From positions 19,863,378-19,927,377 of the forward strand of contig CM075758.1 in assembly GCA_037974335.1 (NCBI GenBank): 64,000 nt of DNA, in the 5' to 3' direction. Below are positions 1 to 9,616 of the stretch, piece by piece. A program made the translations under genes and the position numbers. Source of the stretch: Prionace glauca. Taxonomy: Eukaryota > Chordata > Chondrichthyes > Carcharhiniformes > Carcharhinidae. How positions within the stretch are numbered: the first letter of the stretch is position 1; the number at the start of each line of letters is the position of its first letter. The notes beneath the pieces are model-generated. The model saw only the letters and a list, made by a program, of their open reading frames with translations, had not been told where the DNA came from and ran no database searches.

Positions 1-75
1 TGGGTGTAGGACCTGGATGGGATTGTGGTCAGTGCAACAGGTTTATCATGGGGGATAAAAAAGAATAATTCGGTT
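1..75 (+). repeat. 3' end of a V-type tRNA-derived SINE
   Basis: The first bases match the 3' part of the V-SINE copies seen complete at 12187-12500 and 58232-58540 (GGATTGTGGTCAGTGCAAC followed by TTTATCATGGGG). The 5' part lies outside the window. The same SINE tail precedes the CR1c fragment in the units of A2, A3, A4, A7 and A8, so the window opens in the middle of a repeated unit. Confidence 0.6.
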
Positions 76-132
76 CTATCGATCCAGAAAATGAGGGATT
101 AAAGTGAGCAAGCAAATGGGGGCAGACATGTA

Positions 133-537
133 CATAGAACACAGAACACTACAGCACAAACAGGCCCTTTGGCCCACAAGTTGCACCGATCACATCCATA
201 CCTCCCAGCCATAGAACCATCTATAACTCCCAACCCATGTACTCATCCAGGAGTCTCTTAAAAGACCTCAGCGAATTCGCCTCCACCACCACCGACGGCA
301 GCTGATTCCACTCACTCAGCACCCTCTGAGTGAAAAACTTACCCCTAACATCTCCTCTGTACTTGCCCCCCAGCACCTTAAACCCTGTGTCCCTCTCGTA
401 GCGACCATTTCAGCCCTGGGAAATAACCTCCGAGAATCCACCCTATCTACACCTCTCAACATCTTATAAACCTCTATCAGGTCGCCTCTCAGCCTTCGTC
501 TCTCCAGGGAGAAGAGTCCCAGCTCCCTCAACCTATC
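133..537 (-). mobile_element. CR1c LINE, 5'-truncated 3' fragment
   Basis: Reverse-strand 3' end of a CR1-type LINE. The 3' tail (AGAACA repeats on the + strand) is at the left, followed by sequence that on the minus strand encodes the C-terminal end of the reverse transcriptase ORF ([27 protein letters not shown]). The rest of the element is missing. The same fragment, at the same place, recurs in other units (12575, 19612, 28362, 54562, 58615), so it was inserted once and then duplicated. Confidence 0.75.
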
Positions 538-706
538 CTCATGTAGAGGAAGAGGGGAACGAAATCAAAGAAAGAAAGATCTGGCGGAGTTAGTGGAGGT
601 TCTCCTGGTGATAAAGTCTTCCGCATTTCACTTATTCTATTTATCCCCTGAAACCCCGGGAAATCTCTCTCTGATTCCTCTGCAGGACCCGCGACTGGGG
701 GTGTTG
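538..706. other. Conserved non-coding linker upstream of family A units
   Basis: About 170 bp shared with 16985-17165, 24975-25150, 28780-28960 and 54995-55165. It contains no convincing coding frame. It always sits between the CR1c or CR1a tail and the CR1b fragment, so it is ordinary unique sequence of the ancestral repeat unit. No function can be assigned. Confidence 0.5.
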
Positions 707-1033
707 TCATAAGAACATAAGAAATAGGAGCAGGAGTAAGCCAACTAGCCCTTCGAGCCTGCCCCGCCATTCAATAAGATCATGGCTGATCTGTCGTGGC
801 TCAGTTCCACCGTCCCGCCCTCTCCCCATAACCCTTAATCCCTTCTCTTATCAAAAACCCATCAACCCGCTTCTTAGAAATATTTAGCGAGGCAGCCTCC
901 ACCACTTCAACGGGCAGAGAATTCCAGAGATTCACCACCCTTTGAGTGAAGACGTTCCTCCTCAAATCTGTTCTAAACCGCCTCCCCTTTATCTTGAGGC
1001 TGTGCCCCCTAGTCCTACTGTCTTTTTTGAACG
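707..1033 (-). mobile_element. CR1b LINE, 5'-truncated 3' fragment
   Basis: Minus-strand 3' end of a second CR1 subfamily. It has (AAGAACAT) tail repeats at the left, then the terminal part of the reverse transcriptase frame. Equivalent fragments are at 25156-25490 and 28962-29290. The longer copy at 35907-37115 shows that this family encodes a CR1-type reverse transcriptase. Confidence 0.75.
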
Positions 1034-1634
1034 GGAAGAGTTTCAGATGTTTTACAATGGGTCTGAAATAGGTGGCAAAGTTATTTTAGAGGCGGTTCAC
1101 ATTGAGAAAAAAATGAGGCTCTCCTTCACAAGTTGCACTTGTTCAGTGCAGCTGAGAAACATGTATCTTATTCCGCTAATATGACCCGTTCAGGCGGTGT
1201 ATTACAGACTGCAGTGTGTTGCTGCAGGAAATAAGAGAACATTTCCCCCCATCACCTCCCCCCCCCCCACCCACCGTGTGCCAGCTGGGCTTTTTTGCTG
1301 AGTATTTCCAACTATCATCTATCTGTGAACATTTTTTTATAACAAGACTCCGCCAGACCAACTGACAGTCTTTATCTCCCCCACACAATACCTTCTGGAA
1401 GTCAATCTCTTGTCATGAGTTATTCCCACCCAGTGGGGTGAGGGGGGGGGGAGACGCGATTTGAACCTATTGGTCAGAAACGTTCTCGGCTGGAGGGCAA
1501 GTTTCTCAGGAAGTGACGCACCACACAGTCACGGCATGAAACGTCATCAGATGCGGTCGAGGAAGCTTCCTCCAGACGCAGTGTTGGACCGCACTCTGCT
1601 CACTCAGGCAGCAAAGCAACCCACAGACAGGGTC
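1034..1634 (+). other. Upstream region of the A0 leader, with C and G runs
   Basis: Conserved 5' flank of family A, homologous to 5660-6276, 9680-10285 and others. It holds a C run near 1256-1272, a G run near 1441-1452 and, about 80-130 bp before the leader ATG, an ETS-like GGAAGTGACG and a CRE-like ACGTCA. No coding frame is conserved between copies in this block. Confidence 0.5.
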
Positions 1635-1683
1635 ATGTTGCCGGCAGCCTGCTATTTCATGCCGTTGGCTGCATTTCTCCCGG
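1635..1683 (+). pseudogene. A0: orphan leader exon of a family A V gene
   Basis: A complete leader exon (MLPAACYFMPLAAFLPG, last Gly split) with donor GTGAGT at 1684, identical in design to the eight working copies. Homology to the family A intron stops near 1831. The rest of the intron, the V exon and the RSS are absent, replaced by a SINE tail and then the upstream region of B1. The piece therefore cannot make a V gene on its own. It is best read as the scar of a deletion that fused an A unit to the following B unit. Confidence 0.85.
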
Positions 1684-1831
1684 GTGAGTGAGTGAGTGAG
1701 GTCCCAACTTGAGAGTTCAGCCGCCACTGAATCTGTGGCAGTTCCCCCTCCCTGAGGCGCCCATCCCTTTGGGACCAGTCTCCTTCCCCAGCAGCGGCGG
1801 CGGCGGCCCCTCACACTCAATTCTGATGTCT

Positions 1832-1925
1832 GTGTCTGCGTGGGATTGTGTTCGGTGCAGACTCGATGGGCCGAAGGGCCTGTTTCTGCACTGTAGGTAT
1901 CTATGCTACACCTCTATGTAGGGTT
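1832..1925 (+). repeat. V-SINE 3' tail at the A0/B1 junction
   Basis: The segment with GGATTGTGTTCGGTGCAGAC, CGATGGGCCGAAGGGCCTG and TTTCTGCACTGTAGG matches the 3' end of the young V-SINE at the right edge of the window (63930-64000). It sits exactly where homology to the family A intron ends and the B1 upstream sequence begins, so it either mediated or was inserted at the deletion breakpoint. Confidence 0.6.
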
Positions 1926-1929
1926 CTAT

Positions 1930-2255
1930 GCTATTATTCTGACTTGGAACCAGGACAAGGTGATGGCCCCATGGTTGGCGCTGCTGCTCCACAGCGCCAA
2001 GGAGTCGGGTTTAGTTCCCATCTTGGGACACTGTCTGTGCACAGTCCGTACATTCTCCTCGTGTCTGCATGGGTTTCCTCCGGGTGCTCCGGTTTCCTCC
2101 AGCAGCCCCAAAGGCGCGCTGATCAGATACACTGGCCGTGCTAAAATTCTCCCTCAGTGTACCCCAGCAGACACTGGGCACCAGGGGATTTTCATTGTAA
2201 TTCAATTGCAGTGTTAATATAAGCCCACTCGTGACACTGATAAATAAACTGATAA
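1930..2255 (+). repeat. Old diverged V-SINE upstream of B1
   Basis: A tRNA-like head (GGTGATGGCCCCATGGTTGG onward) is followed by the conserved V core (CATTCTCCTCGTGTCTGC, GGTTTCCTCCGGGTGCTCCG) and a decayed tail. The same diverged SINE occupies the same place before B2 (33390-33700) and B3 (44200-44515), ending about 220 bp before the leader ATG. It therefore predates the B duplications and lies within the likely promoter region. Confidence 0.65.
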
Positions 2256-3234
2256 ATATATCGCCATCCCTCAATTTTCACGAGTTGAAAATAAGGGAAC
2301 TCGCTTCCTAACAGCAATGTGGGTGTACCTACACCACCTGAGCGCAGAGTTTCAGGGAGCCGGAACACCAGTCTCTGATTTGCTCAGGCAACTTCCGGAC
2401 CCTGACCTTCAATCCCACTCACTTGCCCTCTCAACCCTCAGAGAAAACACAATCTCCTCGATCGCCCTCAGCCATGCGTCTCCAGTTGGTGATATTTGTT
2501 CTTCCAGTTCTGGCCGCAGGTAAGTTCACCTTGACCGATTGTCAATGTCCTGCCCCCACCCCCCCCCCCCCACCCCAACCCCCCGTTCCAGACGGAAAAC
2601 TGACTTGCTGAACGGCATGCTCTTGTCATTTCATATACCAGTATGATAATGGGAAATGTACACGGGACAATATCTAACCCAATTCAATATCATCAGCACA
2701 TAGTCGTCTCAAAAAGCGCTAGATGCTTCAGTTGCTCTCACATTTGTTGATGGTTGATGTTCACAATTTAATTGAACCCCCCCAGAATTGGGTTGTGTTT
2801 TTTACACGGTTAATCCGCTTCTGTCTTGCTGACAGGACCAGATGGATGGGAACGGGTCACTGATCCAGGCTGCGGACATTGAGAGATTGTTTGATGCCCC
2901 GTTGGGTTGTTCACCCCTCCCACCCACCAACACATTGAAAGGAGAGTGAAGGTGGGTCAAAAACCACATGGTTCTTGTAACTGTCCTCTGCTTTTATTCA
3001 GAAGGTCTGCTGGCGGGCGGGATGCACCAGTGGCCGCCTTCGACCACAGTGGGAGTGGGACAGAAGCCCCAGCTCAATTGTGAACGCAATGACACTGTGC
3101 GTCCTTACATGCTCTGGTATCGCCACATTCCCGGACAAGGAATCAAGCTGATCGGGATGAGGTACAGAGAGAACGAACCTCAATATCAGGAGGGCTTCCA
3201 AAGTGGATTTGAGATCACAAACTCAGTGGGCAGT

Positions 3235-3505
3235 AGAACATAGAACATAGAACATTACAGCACAAACAGACCCTTCGGCCCTCGAGTTGCGCCGATCATA
3301 TCAACCCCACCAATCTATGGACCTATCTATAACCCCCAATCCCATTAAATCCCATATACTCATCCAGAAGTCTTTTAAAAGACCCCAGCGAGTTCGCCCC
3401 CACCACCGATGACGGCAGCCGATTCCATTCACTCATCACCCTCTGAGTGAAAAACTTACCCCTAACATCAGCTCTGTACTTCCCTCCCCGCACCTTAAAT
3501 CTGTT
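3235..3505 (-). mobile_element. CR1c 3' fragment inside the B1 V exon
   Basis: AGAACATAGAACATAGAACA starts directly after CAGT in framework 3, followed by the usual minus-strand CR1c 3' sequence up to the block corresponding to TTCGRGGKYR on the minus strand. It is the left component of the composite insertion shared by B1, B2 and B3. Confidence 0.8.
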
Positions 3506-3770
3506 TTTTTTTTAGTTTGGATGTATTTATTGACCATTTCATGTAACTGAATTCTTCACATCACAGTTTGCCATAGACACAAAAAATGAGACAGCATTGT
3601 AAGCAGCATAGCTGGAAACATCAAATTGATGACCCAATGCTTGATCACCGAGCACCAACAGTAACTCCCACTAAAGTTGTGCTAACCCAGTTTTCCATCT
3701 CTTGTCCCATATCTGTGAATGCTGTGATGTTGTCAGCGCTCATCCAAATGTTTTTGAAAGATTGGAAGGT
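3506..3770 (-). other. Retrocopy-like block with AATAAA and poly(A) on the minus strand
   Basis: The + strand starts with a run of T. On the minus strand this is a poly(A) run preceded by AATAAA about 15 nt upstream, the signature of a processed retrocopy or an A-tailed retroposon. In B2 and B3 the matching minus-strand frame (35000-35191, 45800-46009) begins MSAHNITAFTDMGQEMENWV and stays open for 60-70 residues. I do not recognise the source gene. In B1 this frame is shorter. Confidence 0.5.
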
Positions 3771-5190
3771 TTAGGAGAGAGCTTTAGGGCAGAGATTACT
3801 GCTACAAGGCCCAGATTGTAATAACTGAGAGAGGACTAGGGCAGAGATTACTAATACAAGGCCCAGACTGTAATAACTGAGAGAGGTTTAGGGCAGAGAT
3901 TACTGATACAAGGCCAGATTGTAATAACTGAGAGAGGTTTAGGGTAGAGATTACTGATACAAGGCCCAGATTGTAATAACTGAGAGAGGTTTAGGACACA
4001 GATAACTGATACAACGCCCAGATTGTAATAACTGAGGGATGTTTAGGGCAGAGATTACTGATACAAGGTCCAGACTGTAATAACTGAGGGATGTTTACGG
4101 CGGAGATAAATGACATAAGGCAGATTGTAATAAGAGAGGTTAAGGGCAGAGATTACTGCTACAAGGCCCAGATTGTAATAACTGAGGGATGTTTAGGGCA
4201 GAGATTAATGATACAATGCCCAGATTGTAATCGCTGAGAGAGGTTTAGGGCAGAGATTACTGATACAAGGCCCAGATTGTAATAACTGAGAGAGGTCTAG
4301 GGCAGAGATTACTGATACAAGGCCCAGATTGTAATAACTGAGGGAGGTTTAGGGCAGAGATTACCACTACAAGGCCAGATTGTAATAACTGAGAGAGGTT
4401 TAGGGCAACGATTACTGATACAAGGCCCAGATTGTAATAACTGAGGGATGATTAGGGCAGAGATTACTGATACAAGGTCCAGACTGTAATAACTGAGGGA
4501 TGTTTACGGCAGAGATAAATGACATAAGGCAGATTGTAATAAGATAGGTTAAGGGCAGAGATTACTGCTACAAGGCCCAGATTGTAATAACTGAGGGATG
4601 TTTAGGGCAGAGATTACTGATACAATGCCCAGATTGTAATCACTGAGAGAGGTTTAGGGCAGAGATTACTGATACAAGGCCCAGATTGTAATAACTGAGA
4701 GAGGTCTAGGGCAGAGATTACTGATACAAGGCCCAGATTGTAATAACTGAGGGAGGTTTAGGGCAGAGATTACCACTACAAGGCCAGATTGTAATAACTG
4801 AGAGAGGTTTAGGGCAAAGATTACTGATACAAGGCCCAGATTGTAAGAACTGAGGGATGTTTAGGGCAGGGATTATTGATACAAGGTCCAGATTGTAATA
4901 ACTGAGGGATGTGTAGCGCAGAGATTACTGCCACAAGGCCCAGATTGTAATAACTGAGAGAGGTTTAGGGCAAAGATTACTGATACAAGGCCCAGATTGT
5001 AATAACTGAGGGATGTTTAGGGCAGAGATTACTGATACAAGGTCCAGACTGTAATAACTGAGGGATGTTTAGGGCAGAGATTACTGATACAAGGTCCAGA
5101 TTGTAATAACTGAGGGATGTTTTGGGCAGAGATTACTGATACAAGGTCCAGATTGTAATAACTGAGGGAAGTTTAGGGCGGAGATAAATG
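3771..5190. repeat. 52-bp minisatellite inside the B1 V exon (about 27 units)
   Basis: The unit is about 52 bp, with landmarks TTTAGGGCAGAGATTACTGA, TACAAGGCCCAGATTGTAAT and AACTGAGAGAGG. A shortened variant (GGAGATAAATGACATAAGG) recurs about 410 bp apart near 4092 and 4510, giving a higher-order period of about eight units. The array ends in this variant, immediately before the V coding sequence resumes. Confidence 0.9.
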
Positions 5191-5271
5191 ACAGTAAGAT
5201 GTCCACCCTCAAGATCCGAACCGTTAACCTTGTGGACACGGCGGTGTACTACTGCGCTGCTAGCGATAGTG

Positions 5272-5311
5272 CACAGTGACATACACTAAACAGAGACCCC
5301 GAACAAAAACT
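5272..5311 (+). other. RSS of B1 (23/24-bp spacer)
   Basis: Heptamer CACAGTG is perfect (5272-5278). The spacer runs 5279-5301 (23 bp) to nonamer AACAAAAAC, or 24 bp to ACAAAAACT, which is closer to consensus. It is the V-side signal for RAG joining to a 12-RSS partner, and it is intact although the V exon is split. Confidence 0.9.
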
Positions 5312-6276
5312 TCCCTCAAGTCACACCGGGTTCCTCGACCTGCCCAAAACCCTTCGCTGCGATTAAACTTCCGCTCGTGTTGGCTTTGAAACAGGTTTCT
5401 CACGGGGTGGGGGGCGGGGGGGGGAGGACATAAACAATTAGTTACTATCGGTCCAGGAAATGAGGGATTCAAGTGAGCAAGCAAATGGGGGCACAGCAAA
5501 CAAATAATGACCCTCCTTCTTGGCGAACCGTCATTTTCACACCAAAAATAGCTTTTACTGATAAATTTGTGAGAAGGTTACAAACATTCCAAAATGACCA
5601 TCACATAAAAAGCAACAACGCTCAGGTTCTTAATATCCATCGAGGAACTTTCTGACATGATTCACTGCAGAACTGGAAGCGTTTCAGATGTTTCACACCG
5701 GGTGTTAAATAGGTGGCAAAGTTATTTTACAGGCGGTTCACATTGAGAAAAAAGTGATGCTCTCCTTCACAACTTGCACTGGTTCAGTGCAGCTGAGAAA
5801 CATGTATCTTATTCCGCTAATATGACCCGTTCAGGCAGTGTATTACAGACCGCAGTGTGTTGCTGCAGGAAATAAGAGAACATTTCCTCCCATCACCCCC
5901 CCCCCCCACCCCCCGGGTGCCAGCTGGGCTTTTTTGCTAAGTATTTCCAACTATCATCTATCTGTGAACATTTTTTTATAGCAAGACGCCGCGAGACCAA
6001 CTGACAGTCTTTATCTCCCCCACACAATACCTTCTGGAAGTCAATCTCTTGTCATGAGTTATTCCCACCCAGTGGGGTGAGGGGGGGGGGGGGGACGCGA
6101 TTTGAACCTATTGGTCAGAAAAGTTCTCGGCTGGAGGGCAAGTTTCTCAGGAAGTGACGCCCCACACAGTCACGGCAATGAAACGTCATCAGATGCAGTC
6201 GAGGAAGCTTCCTCCAGACGCAGTGTTGGACCGCACTCTGCTCACTCAGGCAGCGAAGCAACCCACAGACAGGGTC
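5312..6276 (+). other. B1-A1 intergenic region and A1 promoter flank
   Basis: About 1 kb shared with 37970-38950 (B2-A6) and 49001-49954 (B3-A7). It contains a G run near 5410-5425, a C run near 5898-5910 and a second G run near 6079-6095. Candidate promoter motifs lie at 6149-6192. No conserved coding frame is present. At 5608 it carries the empty site into which a CR1 is inserted in the next unit. Confidence 0.55.
6149..6192 (+). promoter_or_regulatory. Candidate A1 promoter: ETS-like and CRE-like motifs
   Basis: AGGAAGTGACGC (an ETS core fused to a TGACG half-site) and AAACGTCATCA (a CRE-like half-site on the other strand) lie 85-130 bp before the leader ATG. TCR Vbeta promoters are known to use a CRE-like decamer and ETS sites at about this place. 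In A6 the first site reads TGACGTCC, nearer the CRE consensus. No TATA box is evident. The motifs are conserved in all A units except A3. The assignment is by motif only. Confidence 0.35.
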
Positions 6277-7157
6277 ATGTTGCCGGCAGCCTGCTATTTC
6301 ATGCCGTTGGCTGCATTTCTCCCGGGTGAGTGAGTAAGGTCCCAACTTGAGACTTCAGCCGCCACTGAGTCTGTGGCAGTTCCCCCTCCCTGAGGCGCCC
6401 ATCCCTTTGGGACCAGTCTCCTTCCCCAGCAGCGGCGGCGGCGGCCCCTCACACTCAATCCTGATGTCTGTGTCTGGCTGTGTGAAGGGGGGAGGGCCCG
6501 TGGCTTGGAACTCATGTTAAAACAGACCAAGCCTTTCAGGCGCGCGGGAATGATTTGGGAACCCGATATGGAGAAGGACAGAATATTAAGATGTTTAAAA
6601 TTAAAAAAAATCCCCTGTGGATCAGTTATCATTGGGCTGTTGTCTGAGACAAGGGACTGACCACAGACTGGAAAGGGTGTCTGTTGCTTTTCTCAGTGAG
6701 AAACGTTGTATTATTACAATATTATTTCATTAGTTGGGAAATATATTAGGATGAGGGGAGATGGTGACGGGTGTTATGTGTCCATGTTAAATGTCCTGGT
6801 TCCAACACATTATTTTTAATTAAATTTCAATTGGAATTTATTATATGTTGAATTTATCAGGAATTCTCGCCTCTTACGTGGATCAGTCGCCGCCTTTCGT
6901 CTCAGTGGCAACAGGAGACTCGACAACACTCAGATGCACGCTGACAAATACTGTCTACGACACGATGTACTGGTACAGGCAACAGCGAGGCCGGGCAATG
7001 GAAGCTCTGTTCTACTCTGCTGGAGCTGCAGCTGATGTTAAAAGTTACACATCCGAGTCTATGGAGGCCGAGAGGCCCAGCCAAACCTCCTTCACTCTGA
7101 ACATCACCGCCGTCGCCCCATCTTCCGCCGCTGTCTACTTCTGCGCTTGTAGTGTGG
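6277..7157 (+). CDS. A1: TCR V gene, family A (TRBV-like)
   Basis: Leader exon 6277-6325 (MLPAACYFMPLAAFLP + G, donor GTGAGT at 6326). V exon 6861-7157 begins after TTTATCAG, and the split Gly codon gives phase 1 splicing. The mature domain starts near YVDQSPPFVSVATGD. It has Cys42 (TLRC), CDR1 TNTVYDT, MYWYRQ with Trp54, CDR2 region FYSAGAAADVKSY and Cys111 (VYFC). The Trp-to-Cys span of 58 residues equals that of human TRBV domains. It ends CACSV, with a germline Cys two residues after Cys111. Residue 106 is Ser (APSSAAVYFC), where most sisters have Tyr. The first Met of the V-exon frame is intronic and not a start. V exon open; probably functional. Confidence 0.85.
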
Positions 7158-7196
7158 CACAGCGTTTGAGAAAGTGGGTGGACAGCGACAAAAACC
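7158..7196 (+). other. RSS of A1 (23-bp spacer)
   Basis: Heptamer CACAGCG (one change, T to C at position 6, from CACAGTG), spacer 7165-7187 of exactly 23 bp, nonamer ACAAAAACC at 7188-7196, which is a perfect consensus. The spacer differs by one base from the other A copies. Confidence 0.9.
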
Positions 7197-7658
7197 CTCC
7201 AGGTTGATAAAACCGCCTGCTCCGGATTCATTGGCAAGACGCGAGGTGGCAGCAATGGATTATGTGAGATTCTGAGACCCGACTCTCTGACCCTACACTT
7301 CCTCCTGAGCGGGGAAGCATCCTCTCAGCATTTCCCATGTCACGCCCCTTGAGAATCCAATATGTTTCCACCAGGTCGCTTCTCATTCTCCGAATTCCAG
7401 TGAGTAAAGTCCCAACCCGCTTCCGCTCGTGTTGGCTTTGAAACAGGTTTCTCACGGGGTGGGGGGGGGGAGGGGGAGGACATAAACAATTAGTTACTAT
7501 CGATCCAGGAAATGAGGGATTCAAGTGAGCAAGCAAATGGGGGCACAGCAAACAAATAATGACCCTCCTTCTTGGCGAACCGTCATTTTCACACCAAAAA
7601 TAGCTTTTACTGATAAATTTGTGAGAAGGTTACAAACGTTCCAAAATGACCATCACAT
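7197..7658. other. A1 3' flank fused to a B-type 3' flank
   Basis: Sequence to about 7423 matches the A5 and A6 3' flanks (30823-31040, 39871-40092). From about 7424 it switches to the 3' flank of a B gene (compare 5366-5607). No B gene lies between, so a block holding a B copy appears to have been lost here. No coding potential is visible. Confidence 0.6.
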
Positions 7659-9616
7659 AGAACTTAGAACATAGAACATTACAGCGCAGAACAGGCCCTT
7701 CGGCCCACGATGTTGCGCCGACCAGTTACAAAACAATGACCCACTAGCCTAAACCAATCCCTTTTCATCCATAAACCTATCCACAGATCTCTTAAACGCC
7801 CCCAAACTAGGTGCATTTACAACTGCAGCTGGCAGGGCATTCCAGTCCCTCCCCACCCTCTGGGTAAAGAACCTACCCCTGACATTTGTCCTATAACTAC
7901 CCCCCCTTAATTTAAAATCGTGCCCCCTCGTGCTAGCTTTCTCCATCCTAGGAAAAACTATCTACCCTGTCTAAACCTCTAATCATCTTATATGTTTCAA
8001 TGAGATCCCCTCTTAGCCGCCTTCTTTCCAGCGAAAACAACCCCAAATCTCTCAGTCTCTCCTCATAGGATCTCCCCTCCATACCAGGCAACATCCTGGT
8101 AAACCTCCTCTGCACCCTTTCCAAAGCCTCTACATCCTTCCTGTAATGCGGAGACCAGAACTGCACACAAAACTCCAAGTGCGGCCGCAGCAGAGCTTTG
8201 TACAGTTGCATCATGACGCTGCGACTCCTAAATTCAATCCCCCTACCAATAAACGCCAAGACTCCGTATGCCTTCTTAACAACCTTATCTACTTGATTCC
8301 CAACTTTCTGGGATCTATGTACACATACACCGAGATCCCTCTGCTCCTCCACACTATTCAAAGTCCTCCGGTTAGCCCTATACTCAACACATCTGTTATT
8401 CCTACCGAAATGAATTACCTCACACTTCTCCACATTAAACTCCATCCGCCACCTCGCAGCCCAGCTCTGCAACCTTTCTAAGTCATCCTGCAAACTATGA
8501 CACCCTTCCTCACAATCTACCACACCTCCGACTTTGGTGTCATCAGCAAACTTACTAATCCACCCAACTATACCCTCATCCAGATCATTAATAAAAATTA
8601 CAAACAGCAGTGGCCCCAAAACAGATCCCTGAGGCCACCACTTGTAACCGAACTCCATGACGAATATTTCCCATCAACCACCACTCTCTGTCTCCTATCT
8701 GCTAGCCAATTCCTGATCCAATTAACCAGATCACCCCCAATCCCATACATCTGCATTTTCTGCAGAAGCCTACCATGGTGAACCTTATCAAACGCCTTGC
8801 TAAAATCCATATACACCACATCAACTGCCTTACCCTTATCCACCTCTTTGGTCACTTTCTCAAAGAACTCGATAAGGTTAGTAAGGCATGACCTACCCGC
8901 TACAAAACCATGCTGACTGTCCCTAATCAACTCATTACTTTCCAAATAACTATAAATCCTGTCTCTAATAATCCTTTCCAAAACCTTACCCACCACAGAA
9001 GTAAGACTCACCGGTCTATAATACCCAGGGAAGTCCCTTCTCCCCTTCTCAAACAATGGGACAACATTTGCTGTCCTCCAATCTTCTGGTACTATACCAG
9101 AGACTAACGACGACCTGAAGACCAGAGCCAGAGGATCCGCAATCACCCCTCTTGCCTCCCAAAGAATCCTAGGGTAAATCCCATCTGGACAAGGGGACTT
9201 ATCTATTTTCAATCCCTCTAAAATATCCAACACATCCCTCGTATCAACTGCAATACTATCTATTTTACACCCCTGCACCCCAGTGTCCTCCTCAGCTACA
9301 TTCCTGTCCCCTTGAGTGAACACCGAAGAGAAATATTGGTTCAACGCCTCTCCAATCTCCTCCGGTTCCACACACAACTTCCCTCTACTGTCTGTAACTG
9401 GCCCTAATCTTCTCCTAACCAACCTTCTGCTCTTCACATACCTGTAAAATGCCTTAGGGTTCTCCTTAATCCTGTCAGCCAAAATCATCTCATGTCCTCT
9501 TTTAGCCCTTCTTAACTCCCTCTTCAACTCCCTCCTAGCCAATCTAAAACTTTCTAATGCACTACCTGAGCCCTCAAGCCTCATCCGAACATAAGCCTCC
9601 TTTTTCTTCCTAACCA
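7659..9616 (-). mobile_element. CR1a LINE, 5'-truncated, minus strand
   Basis: The tail repeats are at the left, and the element ends on the right inside the region before the reverse transcriptase domain. The empty site is preserved in three other units (5600-5612, 38258-38270, 49283-49295). Comparison gives a 4-bp duplication ACAT (7655-7658 and 9617-9620). The copy is about 1.96 kb and belongs to the same subfamily as the long copies at 12999 and 20035. Confidence 0.85.
7948..9616 (-). pseudogene. CR1a ORF2 fragment (reverse transcriptase)
   Basis: The minus-strand reading carries NYRPVSLTSVVG-type block (here GYYRPVSLTS), FSKAFDKVHHG (block A with the first catalytic Asp just before), GPLLFVIFINDL and FADDTK (block C, catalytic Asp pair). 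The frame is interrupted near 8636, where the PQGSVLGP block is out of register with the upstream part, and the C-terminal end shifts near 7947. There is no endonuclease domain because of the 5' truncation. It is a dead LINE copy. Confidence 0.8.

Larger units (their letters stand above)
2474..5271 (+). pseudogene. B1: TCR V gene (family B, Vbeta-like) with V exon split by an insertion
   Basis: Leader exon 2474-2519 encodes MRLQLVIFVLPVLAA with donor GTAAGT at 2520. The intron ends in TTTTATTCAG at 3001. The first V part, 3002-3234, encodes from EGLLAGGMHQWPPSTT through Cys42 (QLNC), MLWYRHIPGQGIKLIG and EGFQSGFEITNSVGS. The reading then meets TAG inside an insertion (3235-5195). The V resumes at 5196-5271 with KMSTLKIRTVNLVDTAVYYC-AASDS. 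Without the insertion the spacing from Trp54 to the last Cys is 60 residues, normal for a Vbeta domain. A 4-bp CAGT flanks the insert on both sides. The leader, splice sites and RSS all look good, so the only clear lesion is the insertion. It is a pseudogene unless the insert is spliced out. Confidence 0.8.

Noticed and set aside
528-770. Recurring minus-strand frames such as SYVLMTTPPVAGPAEESERD
   Set aside because: They cross the linker and CR1b junction and recur only because the unit is duplicated.
1461-1691. Plus-strand frame MNLLVRNVLGWRASF covering the A leader flank
   Set aside because: It overlaps the leader exon in another frame and runs through promoter sequence. The leader frame with donor GTGAGT and matching V acceptor is the coding one.
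3771-5190. Possible CRISPR-like array
   Set aside because: Units are contiguous 52-bp repeats without unique spacers, in a vertebrate locus.
6845-7207. 120-residue frame starting MLNLSGIL taken as a complete gene (also in the other A units)
   Set aside because: Its first residues are the 3' end of the intron and its last residues read through the RSS. The real protein uses the leader exon, and the V part ends at the heptamer.
6902-7255. Long minus-strand frame opposite each A V exon
   Set aside because: It is a shadow of the conserved V exon. It recurs only because the V exons are nearly identical.
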